Origin: Mactromeris polynyma | Lineage: Eukaryota; Mollusca; Bivalvia; Venerida; Mactridae | DNA length: 64,000 nucleotides | Direction of reading: 5' to 3' | Assembly (NCBI GenBank): GCA_032209605.1 | Contig: JASFXZ010000092.1 | Location: 124,001 to 188,000 of the forward strand | Shown: positions 1 to 12,756 of the stretch, one piece after another | Numbering within the stretch: the stretch's first letter is position 1 | Layout of the letters: each line of letters starts with the position of its first letter | Notes under the pieces: generated by a model | What the model was told of the DNA's origin: nothing | Database searches by the model: none | Seen by the model: only the letters and a program-made list of their open reading frames with translations | Program-made: the position numbers and the translations under genes

Positions 1-2648
1 TAACTTTAATTTGTGCCATTCATTTTTATAAATAAAATGAAACAATTATAAAATATGCTTGACACAGGATCAAGAGTCAACAGTATAGACTTGTGTAAGG
101 GTGCTATCTTCTGATCAAGTACTCAAGTCTTCATTGCACTTTAATAACCATTCTCCTGGCTAATAGAAGTTAAACGTTAATGAAAACATCATATAATTTA
201 TACAAGTATGCCAGGTACCTGTGTAAAATGCAGTCATGGCTAAATATAAATGAATTACATGTATATTCTAAAAATGGGCATGACTGTAGCTCTTCAACCA
301 TCACATAAGTAAATATAATATTGGCGTATATGAAACACAAAACAGTTTGTTCTTTCAGTAATGCATTCTTTATTTTGTTTCTTGAAATTAAATTTTGCAA
401 AATAATAAAAATTTGAGCCAGTGATTTTAAAAGGTTACAGATTCTTAACCGTTTGTGTACCATTCAACATTTTTATAAACATTATTTAAAACTGAATCAA
501 CGAAATCATTCTATCGACTAAAAACTCGGGAAAATTCATAACAAAAACCAAAAATAAATTGAAACTATGTTTATTGAAGAATTTCTTCAAATAGTTACTA
601 ATCATATTGTTCTCATTAAACAAATGGTAAGGGCAAAATACTACCTTACCACAACCACAAGTATTGTTGTCATCTTCATTACAAAAACAATATTCACATA
701 ATTAAAGATTGAAACTATGTACAAGCATTTTGTACAACAAAACTTGCAGTGTACATTTGTATATACAAAACAAAGATATACGTAAAATAATCAGATTACG
801 TCCAAGGCCTGAAAAATATTCTGTCCATTTCCTGTAACCCATTGACACTAATGCCCTAATCAATATTTTGCCCCGTAGGGAGCGGCAGGCTGACCCAGGG
901 GATAAGACAATATGTTATTTCTGGGGTCTAATTCCCCACCCTAGAGACAAGCAGTTTGTCTAAATCCCCTAAGTGGGAGATGTCTAATTCCCCACTTCCA
1001 GGATCTATTAAAATTCTACCCAAGGCTATTTCCAAGAACCTGGATAGGTCTGTTAAATTCCCAGCTGTCAGGAATCGTCTTCTGTCTTAAGTCCCGAGTA
1101 TTGACCCCCCCAGGACAAAACAATGATAAGTGCATTATTTTACCCTTGAACTGAAATCGTTTGAGCAGATTCTGAAAATGTTACAGAGAGATCTATGTCC
1201 CAATAAAAATACCAATATTTAAAAAAATACAATTCCATACCTACTAACTCCATTTTAATTATAACCATGTTCAGGGCACAGACATAATTTTTTCAGGCCA
1301 TAGTCAATCACATGGAGCACTTACAAGATGCATACAATAACAAACAGTCAAAAATCAACAAAAAACATTTCATCAAGTTCAATATTTAGCAGAAGGCTGA
1401 ATGAAACAGAACCTATGTTTCGAAGTGTCATGTTTAAATAAAATTAAATTCATTAAGTTTTAACCATACATAGCTTATTACAAAAATAAAGCAAAGAATC
1501 ATTGGTTCAAAGTTCACAGCAAACTGTTACTGCCATAAGTTCTCATTCCCTCATTTACTGTTTAGACATATTTTTTATCCCATGACCTACATGTACATAT
1601 TTTGATTAACCTTAAAAACATATCTGAATTATTAAAAAATGTGTGACGTACAATTTAAACATAAAACAGATCAGGGTATGTCCCAATGAAACTTCTCCCC
1701 CATACCACATCATTTGGAAGTTTCCCAAACCGAAAGTAGGTGAAAGATGCTTCAACTGCGGCTTCACTTAATAGTAAAAATATTTTTTTGTTCTTGATCT
1801 ATTAATTCCATATACCATCAAAATTTTGTTCAAGAATTGTTACTCTGATGCTATATCATATCACTAGAGTAAAATTGCGATAGAGTGAGTCAAGCATACG
1901 GTATAAGTGGTAAAGTTTGTGAGGTGGAAACGTTTGCGATTTGTGATTGCACAAAGTTCGCAATTTCCAAAGCGTAAATTTCCATTTCCACCGAAGTATA
2001 TGTTAACCTATGCAACATGTAGCTGAGACTTGGAGTCCGGTACTCAACTGAGTCAAATCTAAACAATGCATGGCCGATAATACTTGGAGTCCTACCTTAC
2101 TTTTTGGAGAATTAAATAAAAGTAAGGAATTGACAATTTTACGATGTGTAGATATTATAAACAAACTGATTTCAGCAATTCGCAGCAATATTATCCACTT
2201 ATACAATATATGCCACAACTGTTTCCAATACACAATGTTGCAAAATTTTAATTGGCCATTATATGTACCAAATACTTCTAGATTCCAACTAAAAGCTGAA
2301 ACACATAATCCAATGCACACAGTAGATGATACCAATAATATGAATGAAGATGAAATATCACATGTCCATTCTTTGTTTAAGCACATTTCAAACTCAAAAT
2401 TTGTTTTAACAATACGTCAATAGAGCAGAGGTAATGTTCTCCATACCGAGTCACAAATTGTCAAATAGTTCGCGAAATTAATTCCTCATATGAACTCGAG
2501 AAATTACAGTATGAGAAAAATACCTTTACACCAACAATGTTTAAAACAGTTAAAACAATTACTTCTTAACAGTTCATACAACAGTTGACATTTTGAGTAG
2601 ATTAAAGTTAATGTTTGTCCATTCACAGTATATACACAGATGATATCC
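1..2648. other. Downstream flank and probable 3' UTR of the DDX19-like gene
   Basis: No gene recognised. The part next to 2649 should be the 3' UTR of the minus-strand helicase gene. Scanning downstream on the minus strand I see no canonical AATAAA within about 2 kb of the stop. The variant ATTAAA (plus strand TTTAAT) occurs at 2247-2252, and AATAAA only near 568 and 369, so the 3' end is unresolved. The 827-1110 stretch is less AT-rich and repeats 'gtctaattccccac', as a dispersed repeat might. Short overlapping ORFs at 2003-2423 on both strands look like chance. Confidence 0.4.
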
Positions 2649-5600
2649 TCAGGTGCTGATTTTCTCAATTTCTTCAATGTCGTCTGTATCTAACTTATGA
2701 ATAGTACGATCTGAAATAAATAAACAGTTGGGAGATGTAATAACCTGGTAACTGGCAAAACAAACAAACCACCATACATCACAGACATGAAAACATATAT
2801 AACTAAATCTACAATTTGTGTAAGTATTAGCATGCTGCAAACAATTTTACATTTTGACAAATATCGCAATTACATAGAGCCACAGACAATTATCTTCAAA
2901 AATAACACTGGCCAAAACAGTTTTTTAAACACTAGTGAGTTTTTGACAAACACAAATGGTTCTTGATGTGTACAATTTTCAGACTTTACCACACTGTCAG
3001 GTCTAGTGGTAGGCTGAATTAAACAAGTGGTCACTTATTAGTCATCACTCATGAGGGCAGAAAATATTTGAATGTTTGCTTTGGCTTATGTATACATGTA
3101 AGTGATGGTCTCAACTGAACACACTCTATTTGGGAAGAAGTTTACTTCGTAGGAACGGAAGTTTTAATCAATTACATTAATAGGCTTAACGACTTGTTAA
3201 AACAATTGAAGAGTTGAAAGTCACGATACTCACTAAAATGTCTTTCTATTGCCTTCATGACTTGCAGAGATTTGTTAGAGTCGATCATGTTAATAGCTAG
3301 ACCAGCCTTTCCAAATCGTCCAGTACGACCAATTCTGTGGAGATATGTTTCACAATCTGCTTGTTTTGACTCTTGTAATATTGGGAGATCAAAGTTAACT
3401 ACAACTGTTACCATTTCAACATCAATTCCTGAAAAGAACATCAGAATCGGTTAAGATTGAATGTGTGAAAAAATGTAAATGCAATTTTCATTATCACTTG
3501 AAGGACAATGTTACATTAAGCAAGAAAATTTAAAGGTGTATATGGCTCATCTGAACATAAAATGTCTGAATTGATTTCATCCAGTATTGTTGTTACATTG
3601 GCTTAAACATCTATATAAACAAGAACCATTGCAAATTATAACCGATAGAAATATCTTTTTTATACCATATTACTAACAATACAAAACTTGTAAAATTGTC
3701 CCGATTGTTAAACAATTTTTTTTTAGATTTATGATGAACAACCATCTTTCTTCACCAAATATGGATCAATACATTAAGATATCATTCATTGTTAATGCAT
3801 GTTTATTGATGTTTTAACTATAGGAAATATGTTTTTCATGTTTGTTTAGGTAAACAAATGAACAAAAATTTAGCATATGATTACTTTAAGAATCACACAA
3901 GTAAAAGAAAATTGTAATTTTCAAGGACTGTATTTTTTGTAACATTCATTGATAGTATAATGAATGACTAACCTCTTGCCGACACGTTTGTTGTAATGAG
4001 AACCTTCTCTTTACCGTCTCTGAATCTGTTGATGATTGCTGCTCTCTGATTGATCTCCAAATCACCTGACAACAACGCTACTGCATGTCCCTCTTTCGTC
4101 ATTTTTTCTGACAACCAGTGAGCATTGCGTCGAGTCTGAAACAGGACATAATGGATTATTTTTTAGTTTTGTGTTCAATTACTGTTTGTGATTGAGAACA
4201 GAGACATGACTCCATCAACTTATATCATTATGTATACATGGAAATGGAGAAAACCTTGTTTTATCATTTTACACCGTGACCTTATTAGGCTTTAACTAAA
4301 TTTAGCATAATTAAACAGTATATTTGATGATTTCGGTCATTAACTTCCGGTCCAGTAATATTGTCCGGGTCAATAATACTTCTCAGTTGACAATTTCTCC
4401 GGTCCAGTAATATTTCTTTCGTATAGACTGCATCAAGTAATCACAAACATAAACACCAGTTGCGCATCAATATAGTCGGACCTTGTTCATTCTAACAGTA
4501 ACTCATACGGTTCGAAATTTTATTTTGAATAATACATGGTTTTGAATAGCCCATTTCTATTCGACTTGCCTAAGATAAATTGGGACGGGATATTTATTTC
4601 GGATTATACAAAGTATTTGGATAACAGGTTGTCGAATAAACAAGGTCTGACTGTATTTACTTATGATAGATTTTGAACTTGCTTTTCTACCATTTCCGCA
4701 TTAACTTGTATAACTTGAACCTAACTCCTCTCCCTGTTCAACAATCTACAGGGCAACCTCCGCAGAGAAACATCCTTTGGGAGAAGCAAGTTTTGACTTT
4801 TGTGGAGAAGTTGTTGCTCTAAAGAGCTTAAATTGACAGTAAATCATTCTTACAGGAAAAAGTGATACTTGGGCCTTATTCACAAACATTTTAAGACTGA
4901 AACTCAGACTTTGACTTTAAATTTTCAAAATTAATATTTTCCAGCGTTTTCATTTAATCTCATCAAATCAAATTTTGTCTGAATACTGGTTATTACCCAC
5001 TCTACATTTTAGCCATTTTTTATTAAAATCTATACTGTGATAACAACTCAGGACCAAAAAGAACAATTAACATTTTAAAGTCTAAGTCTGAGATTCAGTC
5101 CTTAAACATTTGTGAATAAGGTCCCAGTTGTTGATACTCAAAATCAGAATCTTTTCTTAAGAAAAATTAGATGATTCCTTAATCTGCATTACACATAGAT
5201 TGTAATAACACACTCTCAATGCTCAGACAAAAATACCAACAACACTACAAGCTATGATTGCTTTATCACCACACAAATAACTTGATGTGTCCATAGGACA
5301 TGGATAGGACACGGATGTCCATGTTACGGGCTTTTCAAGAGTTACTGATGGGAAACCATTTTTAAGTCGAAAAAGGGCCTTCAATCAATAAAAAATTGGT
5401 AGATTGTAACCGTAATCGAACTTGACCAGTATTTTATTATCTACTGCTTATGTGCCCAATACAGATTGGATCCATTCCATCTTTTCAGGAGTTATTGATA
5501 GGAAACCAATTGTTCACACGGACGGACAGGGGTAACAATTTATGCCCCTTCGCTATTCTTCAAATGGTGTGGGCATAAAAACAACTACTCTTACTCAAAC

Positions 5601-8600
5601 TTGTCCAAAATGAATGGCTAAAACTTTAGAAACTCACTGCACAAAAGATCATTGATTGTCCTATAGAGATGGCACCATAAATATTAGATAACGCCACAAA
5701 TTTATCCTCCTGGTCTTGGCATTGGACGAAAAACTGTCGAATATTGTCCAAACTTTCTTCCTCACGTCGTAACTTAATAACAACAGGACTATTTGGTATC
5801 ACTGCCTGAGCGAATCGCATCACTTCCTCTTCATATGTTGCCGAAAACAATAACATTTGACAGTCCTTTGATAATTGCCTGTAAAGTGATAAATATAAAA
5901 TTACTTTTTTATGTAATAGTTAAACACAGCCAAATATATAAACAGTAAAACCTCACTTAACGACCACCTCAATATTAAGACCACCTCGAAATTTAGACCA
6001 CAATTTTCAAGTCTCTTTTGCTCTTTATTCAACCTCAATACAAGTAGGACAAAACACCCTCTGATATTTTTTGTATTAAGTTCAATGTGGTTTAAAACTA
6101 AACAAATCAACAAAATAAAGTTTTAACATTTATTGAACATTTTTAACGTGGACAATAAAACCAAGATATATCAAAAATGCTTGCATTTTCAGTTTGATGC
6201 ATGTCGTTATTATATTTAATAATGCATCACTTGTAAAATTCATGAAGGGGATTTTGTCCTACTTGTAAAATTCATAAAGGGAATTTTTTCCAACCTTGTA
6301 AAATTCACAAAGGGGATTTTGTCCACCTTGTACAAAATGAGCGAGGGGATTTTGTCCGGAGGGGATTTTGTCCTACACTTGTAAAGTAATACTACATATT
6401 TGTAATCTCATATGAATAAAATGAAAGCCTTCTTCATACAGGCAGTCATAATTACAAACCTTTGAATACGAATACTGTGATCTTGGTGACCTTGTGTAGC
6501 AATCATGACATCAGCTTCGTCAAGCACAAAAACTTTCAATTTTTTGGGATCAAAGTTTTTGAACTTTAGACCCCAATCTAAAACTGTCCCTGGAGTTCCT
6601 ATCAAAATGTGATCCATGCATTTCTGGCCCCTTGGTACTGAAGAAAGAAGTTCATTTTTAGATAATTTTACAATATGTCACTGACTAGTTAGTAGAGCTT
6701 CAACATTTCAACTGTCAACCGATTCGATTTTTCTTCCTTCGATTTTTTTTATTCGATTTTTTATATCTATATGTAACAGCATTCTCATTCATCTTAAGGC
6801 TTTTGCATTAATTTCAGGCCAATTGAAATTACGAGTTTTGCAAATAAAAATGAATAGACTATTTATACAAGTTGCAATATGACTTAATTGTTAAATAATC
6901 ACTATATGATCAACCAGAGTAGTTTGTTCATAAGCAAAAACTAAATTGATACGGCAGTGGAATCATTAAATATAACTCATATATTACCTAGTCAACAATG
7001 TTACATGATATAATTCGTTCACAAGCAAAAACTAAATTGATACGGCAGTGGAATCATTTAATATAACTCATATATTACCTAGTCAACAATGTTACATGAT
7101 GTAATTCGTTCATAAGCAAAACCTAAATTGATACGGCAGTGGAATCATTTAATATAACTCATATATTACCTAGTCAACAATGTTACATGATGTAATTCGT
7201 TCATAAGCAAAAACTAAATTGATACGGCAGTGGAATCATTTAATATAACTCATATATTAACTAGTCAACAATGTTACAAGATGTGAAATTTTATGATTCA
7301 ATGATTACATCTCACTCATTCATATATAAAAACACATTGTTTCCAAGATAGATTGACAATTGGGCCCCATTCCCTAAAGAAAAAAGTATATATTTTCTCC
7401 CCACTTAGAAAATTTTAAAATTAAGCCACTTACTTCTCTCTCCCTTAACAGCATATCCAATTTTTACTGTCGGCATGTTTTTTGCCATTTTCTCTGTTAC
7501 AGATCCAATCTGTAGAGCTAACTCATATGTTGGAGCTAAACATAAACACTGAAACAGAAAGAGAAGAAACTAATATCAAAACCACTCTAACCAGCTACTG
7601 CTCAGTCTACATTTTCTGTCTAAACATATTCATTTTACATCAATTTGGAAACAAGTTCATACAATGTTGACACCCACCTTGGTTACTGATCTGGCATTGT
7701 CAAGTCTGTTGTTTAACTATGCCCAAGGCGGAATCTGAACTCACGACCTTCAGATCTTCACCTTGACCTCTACGCCTGCTGTAAACTCAGCTTACATGAA
7801 TACCAAAGACAAATATGAACCAAACAAGCATCGTTGCCTTATTTCCAGAACCATGTTACTCAATATTTGGTTTTGAGTATTTGTTATCATTGAAATTGTC
7901 TATACAAGCTCTTTCTATCTGTACTATCTATATTGGTGTGGATTGCACAAAACTTAAATAAAATGAAATTCCATGTAACAATTATCTCAGGAGGGGAAAA
8001 CTTTAAAAAAAAAATTCTCAAAAAGACGAAATAATGCAACCCAATGTAGTTTGACAAGAATTTCAAAGCATTGAACCTCAAGAGAAAGAGTAAAATGGAG
8101 CGATACTAGATATATATAACTTGTAGATAATATGACAACATTTATTGCTCCTCCCAAATGGTATTTAGAAGGCATGGTAGTCGAGAGGAAGAGTGCCCGA
8201 CTCCTGAGTTTGAAACCTGCCCTGGGCACCTTTGAAACCCTCACATGGAATGAAAGGAGAGCAGTATGGTGTATTTCAAAATGACTGTTAGTGTAATAAA
8301 TTAACTTATCCAATAAACATAATGCTTTACCTGTGTGTATGGTAAATTATGATCCACTCGACTCAACATAGTCAATACAAAGGCTGCGGTCTTTCCTGTT
8401 CCACTCTGGCTCTGTGCTATCATATTAGTAGGACTGGAGTACAAAAGTAAATGTTTAAGTTACAGTAAAACTTCGAAACCTTGAACTGCTGTCGGATCTA
8501 GCAATCATGTGTGTGTATGAACTGACTGTCCCAGGTACAAGTGTACTGTGCATTATGAGAATGATTAAGAAGATAATTTTGACACTTCAACAGATTTTGT

Positions 8601-11123
8601 TTAAGATATTTACAAAAGACGAGAAATTTTTGTTTTAGAATTTCAATAGATAATTAACAATGATCAAATGCTGTTTGGTGTTCACTAAATAATTAAATAA
8701 GTGATTTGTTTGTCACCTAAGTACATTTATATAACTGTTGGAGGTATCAAAGTTCTACTGTAGTACAGGCTATGGAGTCCTATCAGATAATATAAAAGTT
8801 TAAATTATAAAATGATGAATGTATTTCTGTTTCCAAACCTAGTACATGTATATATATGTAAATAAGAGAACAGTATCATGAAATATGTGATACTACAAGT
8901 ACACATCAATATAGTTTGTTTATGGTTTAGAAAGAAAATATTTACGACAGAATAGGGCAAAGTATATTTTTCTAAGAAAATGTGATATGACTGATTTGGT
9001 CCAAACATATGCTGAAATTGTAAGAATTAGTGTGTACTATAGACTGATAAATAAAATTATCAAACATTATTTTCAAGTAAAGGAAACTTACGGGTCAGCT
9101 AGAAGAGTTGGCAAAGCAGTTTCCTGTATCTTTGAAGGAGCATTAAAACCCATCTCATAAACTCCTTTCAAAAGCTCTGGTTTCCTGGAAAAAACAACAA
9201 TCATAAGGTGATTAACCAAATACGGAGACAATGAACTGGTAGTGTATAGCTGTGAGGCATAAAATTTCAAGACTAACTACATACATCAATACGCATTTTA
9301 GATTTAGCATAGTTTAAATAATAAAGAATTTGAAGAACAGGGTTTTAGCCATTTAGCCAAGGTGATTAACCAAATACGGAGACAATGAACTGGTAGTGTA
9401 TAGCTGTGAGGCATAAAATTTCAAGACTAACTACATACATCAATACGCATTTTAGATTTAGCATAGTTTAAATAATAAAGAATTTGAAGAACAGGGTTTT
9501 AGCCATTTTGTCGTTGTTGATCAATTGAGACGCCTTTTGTAGTATTGCCAAAGGAAGCTTCTAGCAAAGTTTCATGAAAGTCAGCCTTGTTGTTTCAGAG
9601 ATGCTTTTTATCTCTATGGCGACCATAGGTACAGACGGAAAGCTCACTCAGGTGAGCTTAAAAGCAGAATGGCCGAGGGTCTATGTACTTACATTTTGCT
9701 GGGAAGGGTTATGCCAAACAAACAATTTTTAAGGATGGCCTTGTACAGAGATTCACTATAATTAGGGTTTTAAACTAAAATACAAAAAGAGCACTTACAG
9801 ATTCAAAGCTTCAAATGATTTCACAGAATACAGCGGTGAGTTGGGATCTTTCTGTAATATTTCAAGTTTGGCTTGTGTAGGTACAATTTTTGAATGCAGG
9901 ATTTTCCGTAACAATGAAGCTTCAGCAGGACTGGGAGCTGAAACAAAAAATTATTATTCTTCCATGTGCTTATAAAACTTTTGAATAATCAATACAGCAG
10001 GGGTTCTACAAGGTGTTGAATCTCAAGGGTCATTTTATTTAACCAGATTTAACCATTTTATAGTCAAAATATCAATAATTTATAGAAAAAGTGACCCTTC
10101 AGAATCATAAGGGGTAAAATTTGGCCTTATGAAATTCCAGGGTCAAATGGAACTCCTGATACAGTAAAGCCTCACCTTTGTGACCCTTGAAAACTAATCT
10201 TCTTATTGAGGTAGTCTTAATAGTGAGGTTGAAGAAAGAGTAAAACAGTAAAAATGGTCTTGAAAAGTGTGTTCTTAATTTCGAGGTGGTCTTATTATTG
10301 AGGTGGTCTTTAAGTGAGTTATTACTGTATAGCTTTTGAGTTTACAGACCTATGAAAATTTATTTCGATTGGTTAAAATCATTACATGATTAGAGCTAAT
10401 TTTTAGAAAAACAAAACTTATGTTCCCCCAACACCAATTGTTCTCACTAAAGAGCGAAAACTCCGTCAAAAACATCTGACCAAAAAATGCTGGCAATGTG
10501 CGCAACTAAGCTTGGTATCAATTACTTATGTGAAGTTTCATTGAAATCCAACCACAGGTTTAGGAGAACAAGTGCAGACACATTTTGTGACATTCAGACA
10601 GACAGACATCAAGATAGACAGCACAACACTTATATGTATCCCCACCCCAGTGGGACGGACAAAATCAATTATTTTTCATCTTATTGACTAGGAGTTGTCA
10701 ACAGTAAAACATTTTACACCCAATGAGGAAGAATTTTAACACGTAAGGACAAAACGTGGCTATTGAACAACAAAATACAAATTGTAAGTTTGACCACAAG
10801 GGCCAACAATGATAGAAATTCTCATGTTACCCCCAAAAATTCAATAAAAACGGAAGAAGTTCATTATTACCAAATTAGCAATCATTTATATTACCTTCTT
10901 CGGTGTTATCTCCAGCTGCACCATTCTCAGTCTTTGGTGCTGGCGAGTCCCCAGCCCCAGCAATAGCCCCACCTTCAGCCCCTTGTGAGTCTGACGGTTG
11001 AGTTGGTGAAGTCTCCTTCTTGTCCCCACCACTTGTGGCATTGCTATTGATATTTAGTCCGTCCACTTTTTGTGTTAGGTTCTTTTCTTGTTCCTCAACT
11101 ATAGCGCCCCAGTCATCAGCCAT
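2649..11123 (-). CDS. DDX19: DDX19/DBP5-type ATP-dependent DEAD-box RNA helicase, 10 coding exons
   Basis: Exons (minus): 11123-10895, 9937-9799, 9184-9092, 8433-8331, 7548-7434, 6637-6460, 5878-5638, 4135-3973, 3428-3234, 2710-2649. Every intron is GT-AG, phases match, and the spliced frame is 1518 bp, giving 505 residues. Motifs in order: Q motif around 118-143 (FEALNL...PSKIQ), Walker [11 protein letters not shown] 160-169, APTYELA 193-199, TPGT 241-244, DEAD 266-269, SAT 298-300, [10 protein letters not shown] 414-423, HRIGRTGR 451-458. The [14 protein letters not shown] segment and the acidic C-terminal [12 protein letters not shown] are typical of DDX19. In the family this ATPase remodels mRNPs at the cytoplasmic face of the nuclear pore, with Gle1, inositol hexakisphosphate and Nup214, and also acts in translation termination. 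The first ~75 residues are poorly conserved and rich in Gly, Ala, Ser and Glu, making the protein somewhat longer than vertebrate DDX19 (about 480). Start: first ATG, 8 bases after an acceptor-like TATAG. Confidence 0.96.
4473..4653. mobile_element. MITE-like element with TIRs and TA flanks, in a DDX19 intron
   Basis: The left end reads TAGTCGGACCTTGTTCATTC; the right end, reverse-complemented, reads CAGTCAGACCTTGTTTATTC. TA lies on both sides. About 180 bp with no coding capacity. CAG-initial ends with an ACC trinucleotide and TA target duplication resemble pogo/Tigger-type elements; the family is inferred. Confidence 0.6.
4871..5125. mobile_element. Nonautonomous element with ~50-bp terminal inverted repeats
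   Basis: The left end begins GGGCCTTATTCACAAACATT and continues about 50 bp. The right end is its imperfect inverse, ending TGTGAATAAGGTCCC. The element is 255 bp, AT-rich inside, without an ORF. I could not identify an adjacent target duplication. Confidence 0.65.
5280..5580. repeat. Probable dispersed repeat in DDX19 intron
   Basis: Contains strings typical of dispersed repeats in mollusc-like genomes (two copies of a 'ttactgatgggaaacca / ttattgataggaaacca' segment about 150 bp apart, then 'cacggacggacagg' and 'atggtgtgggcataaa'). No coding potential. Identification rests on the internal repetition and my recollection of similar sequence. Confidence 0.35.
5943..6047. mobile_element. Half copy of the CAGTAAAACCTC MITE family
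   Basis: Starts CAGTAAAACCTCACTTAACG and continues with 'gaccacctcaatattaagaccacctc'-type sequence. This is the inverse of the ends of the elements at 10162-10327 and 60295-60471. The far end is missing. Confidence 0.55.
6228..6385. repeat. Short minisatellite, ~34-bp unit, about four degenerate copies
   Basis: The unit contains 'cttgtaaaattcataaagg' then 'ggattttgtcc'. Successive copies vary in the middle, and the last is shortened to a bare GGGGATTTTGTCC repeat. It lies in the intron between exons 6 and 7 of the helicase gene. Confidence 0.7.
6921..7283. repeat. 91-bp tandem repeat, four copies, in DDX19 intron
   Basis: The landmark 'acggcagtggaatcatt' starts at 6951, 7042, 7133 and 7224, an exact 91-bp period. 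Copies differ by only a few bases, so the expansion is recent. Noncoding and AT-rich. Confidence 0.9.
7690..7795 (-). repeat. tRNA-derived SINE fragment
   Basis: On the minus strand a B-box-like GTGAGTTCAGATTCC and a plausible A-box-like segment lie about 40 bp apart, as in tRNA-derived SINE heads. No intact cloverleaf. Confidence 0.4.
8163..8240 (+). repeat. tRNA-derived SINE head
   Basis: Carries 'tggtagtcgagaggaagag' (A-box-like) and 'gagtttgaaacctgccc' (B-box-like) at tRNA-like spacing. The surrounding ~70 nt are loosely tRNA-like but too degenerate for a functional gene. Confidence 0.45.
8463..8760. mobile_element. TA-flanked MITE with pogo-like ends, in DDX19 intron
   Basis: Left end CAGTAAAACTTCGAAACC; right end, reverse-complemented, CAGTAGAACTTTGATACC. 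TA sits directly outside both ends (8461-8462 and 8761-8762). 298 bp, no ORF. Confidence 0.65.
9205..9508. repeat. 154-bp tandem duplication overlapping an intron start
   Basis: The segment from 'aaggtgattaaccaaatacg' to 'gggttttagccattt' occurs at 9205 and again at 9359 with almost no differences. It lies about 20 bp upstream of exon 3 (9184), inside the intron, so splicing should be unaffected. Confidence 0.9.
10162..10327. mobile_element. CAGTAAAACCTC-family MITE with TA target duplication
   Basis: Starts CAGTAAAGCCTCACC and ends GTGAGTTATTACTG, with TA on both sides (10160-10161, 10328-10329). The interior has repeated 'ttattgaggtggtctt' motifs. Homologous to 60295-60471 and 62400-62570. 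Lies in the first coding intron of the helicase gene. Confidence 0.75.
10440..10670. repeat. Probable dispersed repeat with 'cattcagacagacagac' core
   Basis: Text such as 'gtgaagtttcattgaaatcc' followed by 'gacattcagacagacagac' recalls a family of dispersed noncoding repeats common in mollusc genomes. No second copy was confirmed inside this window. Confidence 0.35.
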
Positions 11124-11429
11124 TTTTTAACTATATAAGAGAAGAAAGCAAACATTTTATTAGAAGGCTGATTCTTAAATGAGAATTCTAAAGCAAACAT
11201 ATACGTATAATAGTTTTAACAATACCTTCGTCTTAAAATACAGTCCAACCTGCATAAATGGTTTCCTTAATATAACATGACTCAATCTGTAACGGCCAGT
11301 AAAATTACTCAGAAATGGCGTGATCCTGTCTAAAGGCTAAAACAGTACAAACAAGAACACTGACTATCACAAAATACGCCCGGTCTTATGGTCACTGGAG
11401 TGTGAAAAAAAACGACTCCACAGTAGTGA

Positions 11430-11730
11430 ACTAAATTTTTCGAGTGATTTGGCTGGTTATTGGACTTGTCCGAGACATTTCACATTCTGACCAAATTTGG
11501 CGATAATTGGACACCACTTCTAAAGTTATTGATCGGACAAGACAAATTTTAGGTAATTTGTATAATTAAAGGGCAATAAGTCCCGAGTGACTACAGCGAT
11601 ATGGCTGGTTAACAAACTTGTCCAATATATTATGCCCATACACATTCTGACCTAATTTGGTGATGTTTGGACAAATGCTTCTAGAGTTATTGATTGGACA
11701 AGACAAGTCTAATGCTACTGCCACCATAAA
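11430..11730. repeat. Two diverged copies of a ~165-bp repeat
   Basis: The segments around 11440-11545 and 11600-11705 share 'ggctggttattggacttgtcc', 'acattctgaccaaatttgg' and 'agttattgatcggacaagac' in the same order. This is a dispersed ~160-bp tandem repeat. No coding signal. Confidence 0.75.
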
Positions 11731-11739
11731 TTCAAGGAA

Positions 11740-12080
11740 AAAGTGAGCCTCCTGGGGCTCGATCCCAGGACGACCTAAGTACTAGTACGGCACAATCCCA
11801 ACTGAGGTAACTGGGTGGACGTCCAGCCTCACATCATTACACTCCTTCCCATCTCCATTTTAGGCTCAACCACTGTGGGTGGTCGAACACCATTGCCATC
11901 ATAAAAGTTAACAGGGGAAATGTGTTCCTGATGTAGTGCTCAAACCCAGCAGGCCATGAACACTAAACACTAGGATGTCACTCAACTGACTGAGCTACTA
12001 CACACACATACAGTTGGTAGAGTGTGGCACTTGTGTTGAAGGGACATGGGTTCAAGCCTCGCATCGGATTCACTTTTTCC
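11740..12080. repeat. tRNA-derived SINE sequences in both orientations
   Basis: At 12004-12070 (plus) 'cagttggtagagtg' and 'gggttcaagcctc' form A- and B-box-like motifs. At 11750-11815 (minus) 'ctcagttgggattg' and 'gggatcgagcccc' do the same. 'cactttttcc' follows the plus copy, as in the units at 30.3-30.8 kb. Confidence 0.6.
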
Positions 12081-12756
12081 CAATATTTTCTTCAATAGTA
12101 AAGAAAAGGACATACTCTTTAATCCAGTTTATTAGCACTATAATGACAATTAAACCTATTGGTTAGAAATTTACACCAGTATATTGATTAAAATAATAAA
12201 GGAGATGGGAAGATGTTTGGTGAAGTCATTGCTGTTACAAGATGTTGACACATACTGTCTTATTTTAATGCTTAGGTCTCAAATAAATGGGGTTGAGGAC
12301 TTAATTTCTACATTGCTTTCCAGTAGTTTTTTTTTTATATTTGCCCAGAAAACTATTTCTGGAAGAACTAAAAAATGCTTAATACTACGATGTAAACAAA
12401 CATTCTACAAAAACTAGGAGAGTAAACTGATATTTTCCACCTGTGATCAGCACAAATCAGTGATCAAAATTAGCACTACATGTAGTCTGACAGCAACAAA
12501 CTAGTCGCTTTTCTCACAAGCTAGTGAAAAATCCGAAAATATTAGCTTGACATGCTAGTGAGTAAAAAAATAAATTCTACTTTCACTTTCCTATTAATTT
12601 TCGGAAAATCCTATGACCTAAAAACTGCCTAAAACAGCTCAATGACCTGGTTTCCGGAAAACACATCCGGGTACCAGAAAGCACCTGTCATTTGGGTTGG
12701 TTCACACATTGTAGTATTTCTTTATGTTAATTTTTCACAAGCACGTCTAAGAAAAA

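Noticed and set aside
2003..2423. Two overlapping ORFs (127 and 117 residues) on opposite strands
   Set aside because: No recognisable domain, in the helicase 3' flank; mutual overlap suggests chance.
12004..12070. Functional tRNA gene
   Set aside because: A and B boxes are present but stems do not close; SINE head.
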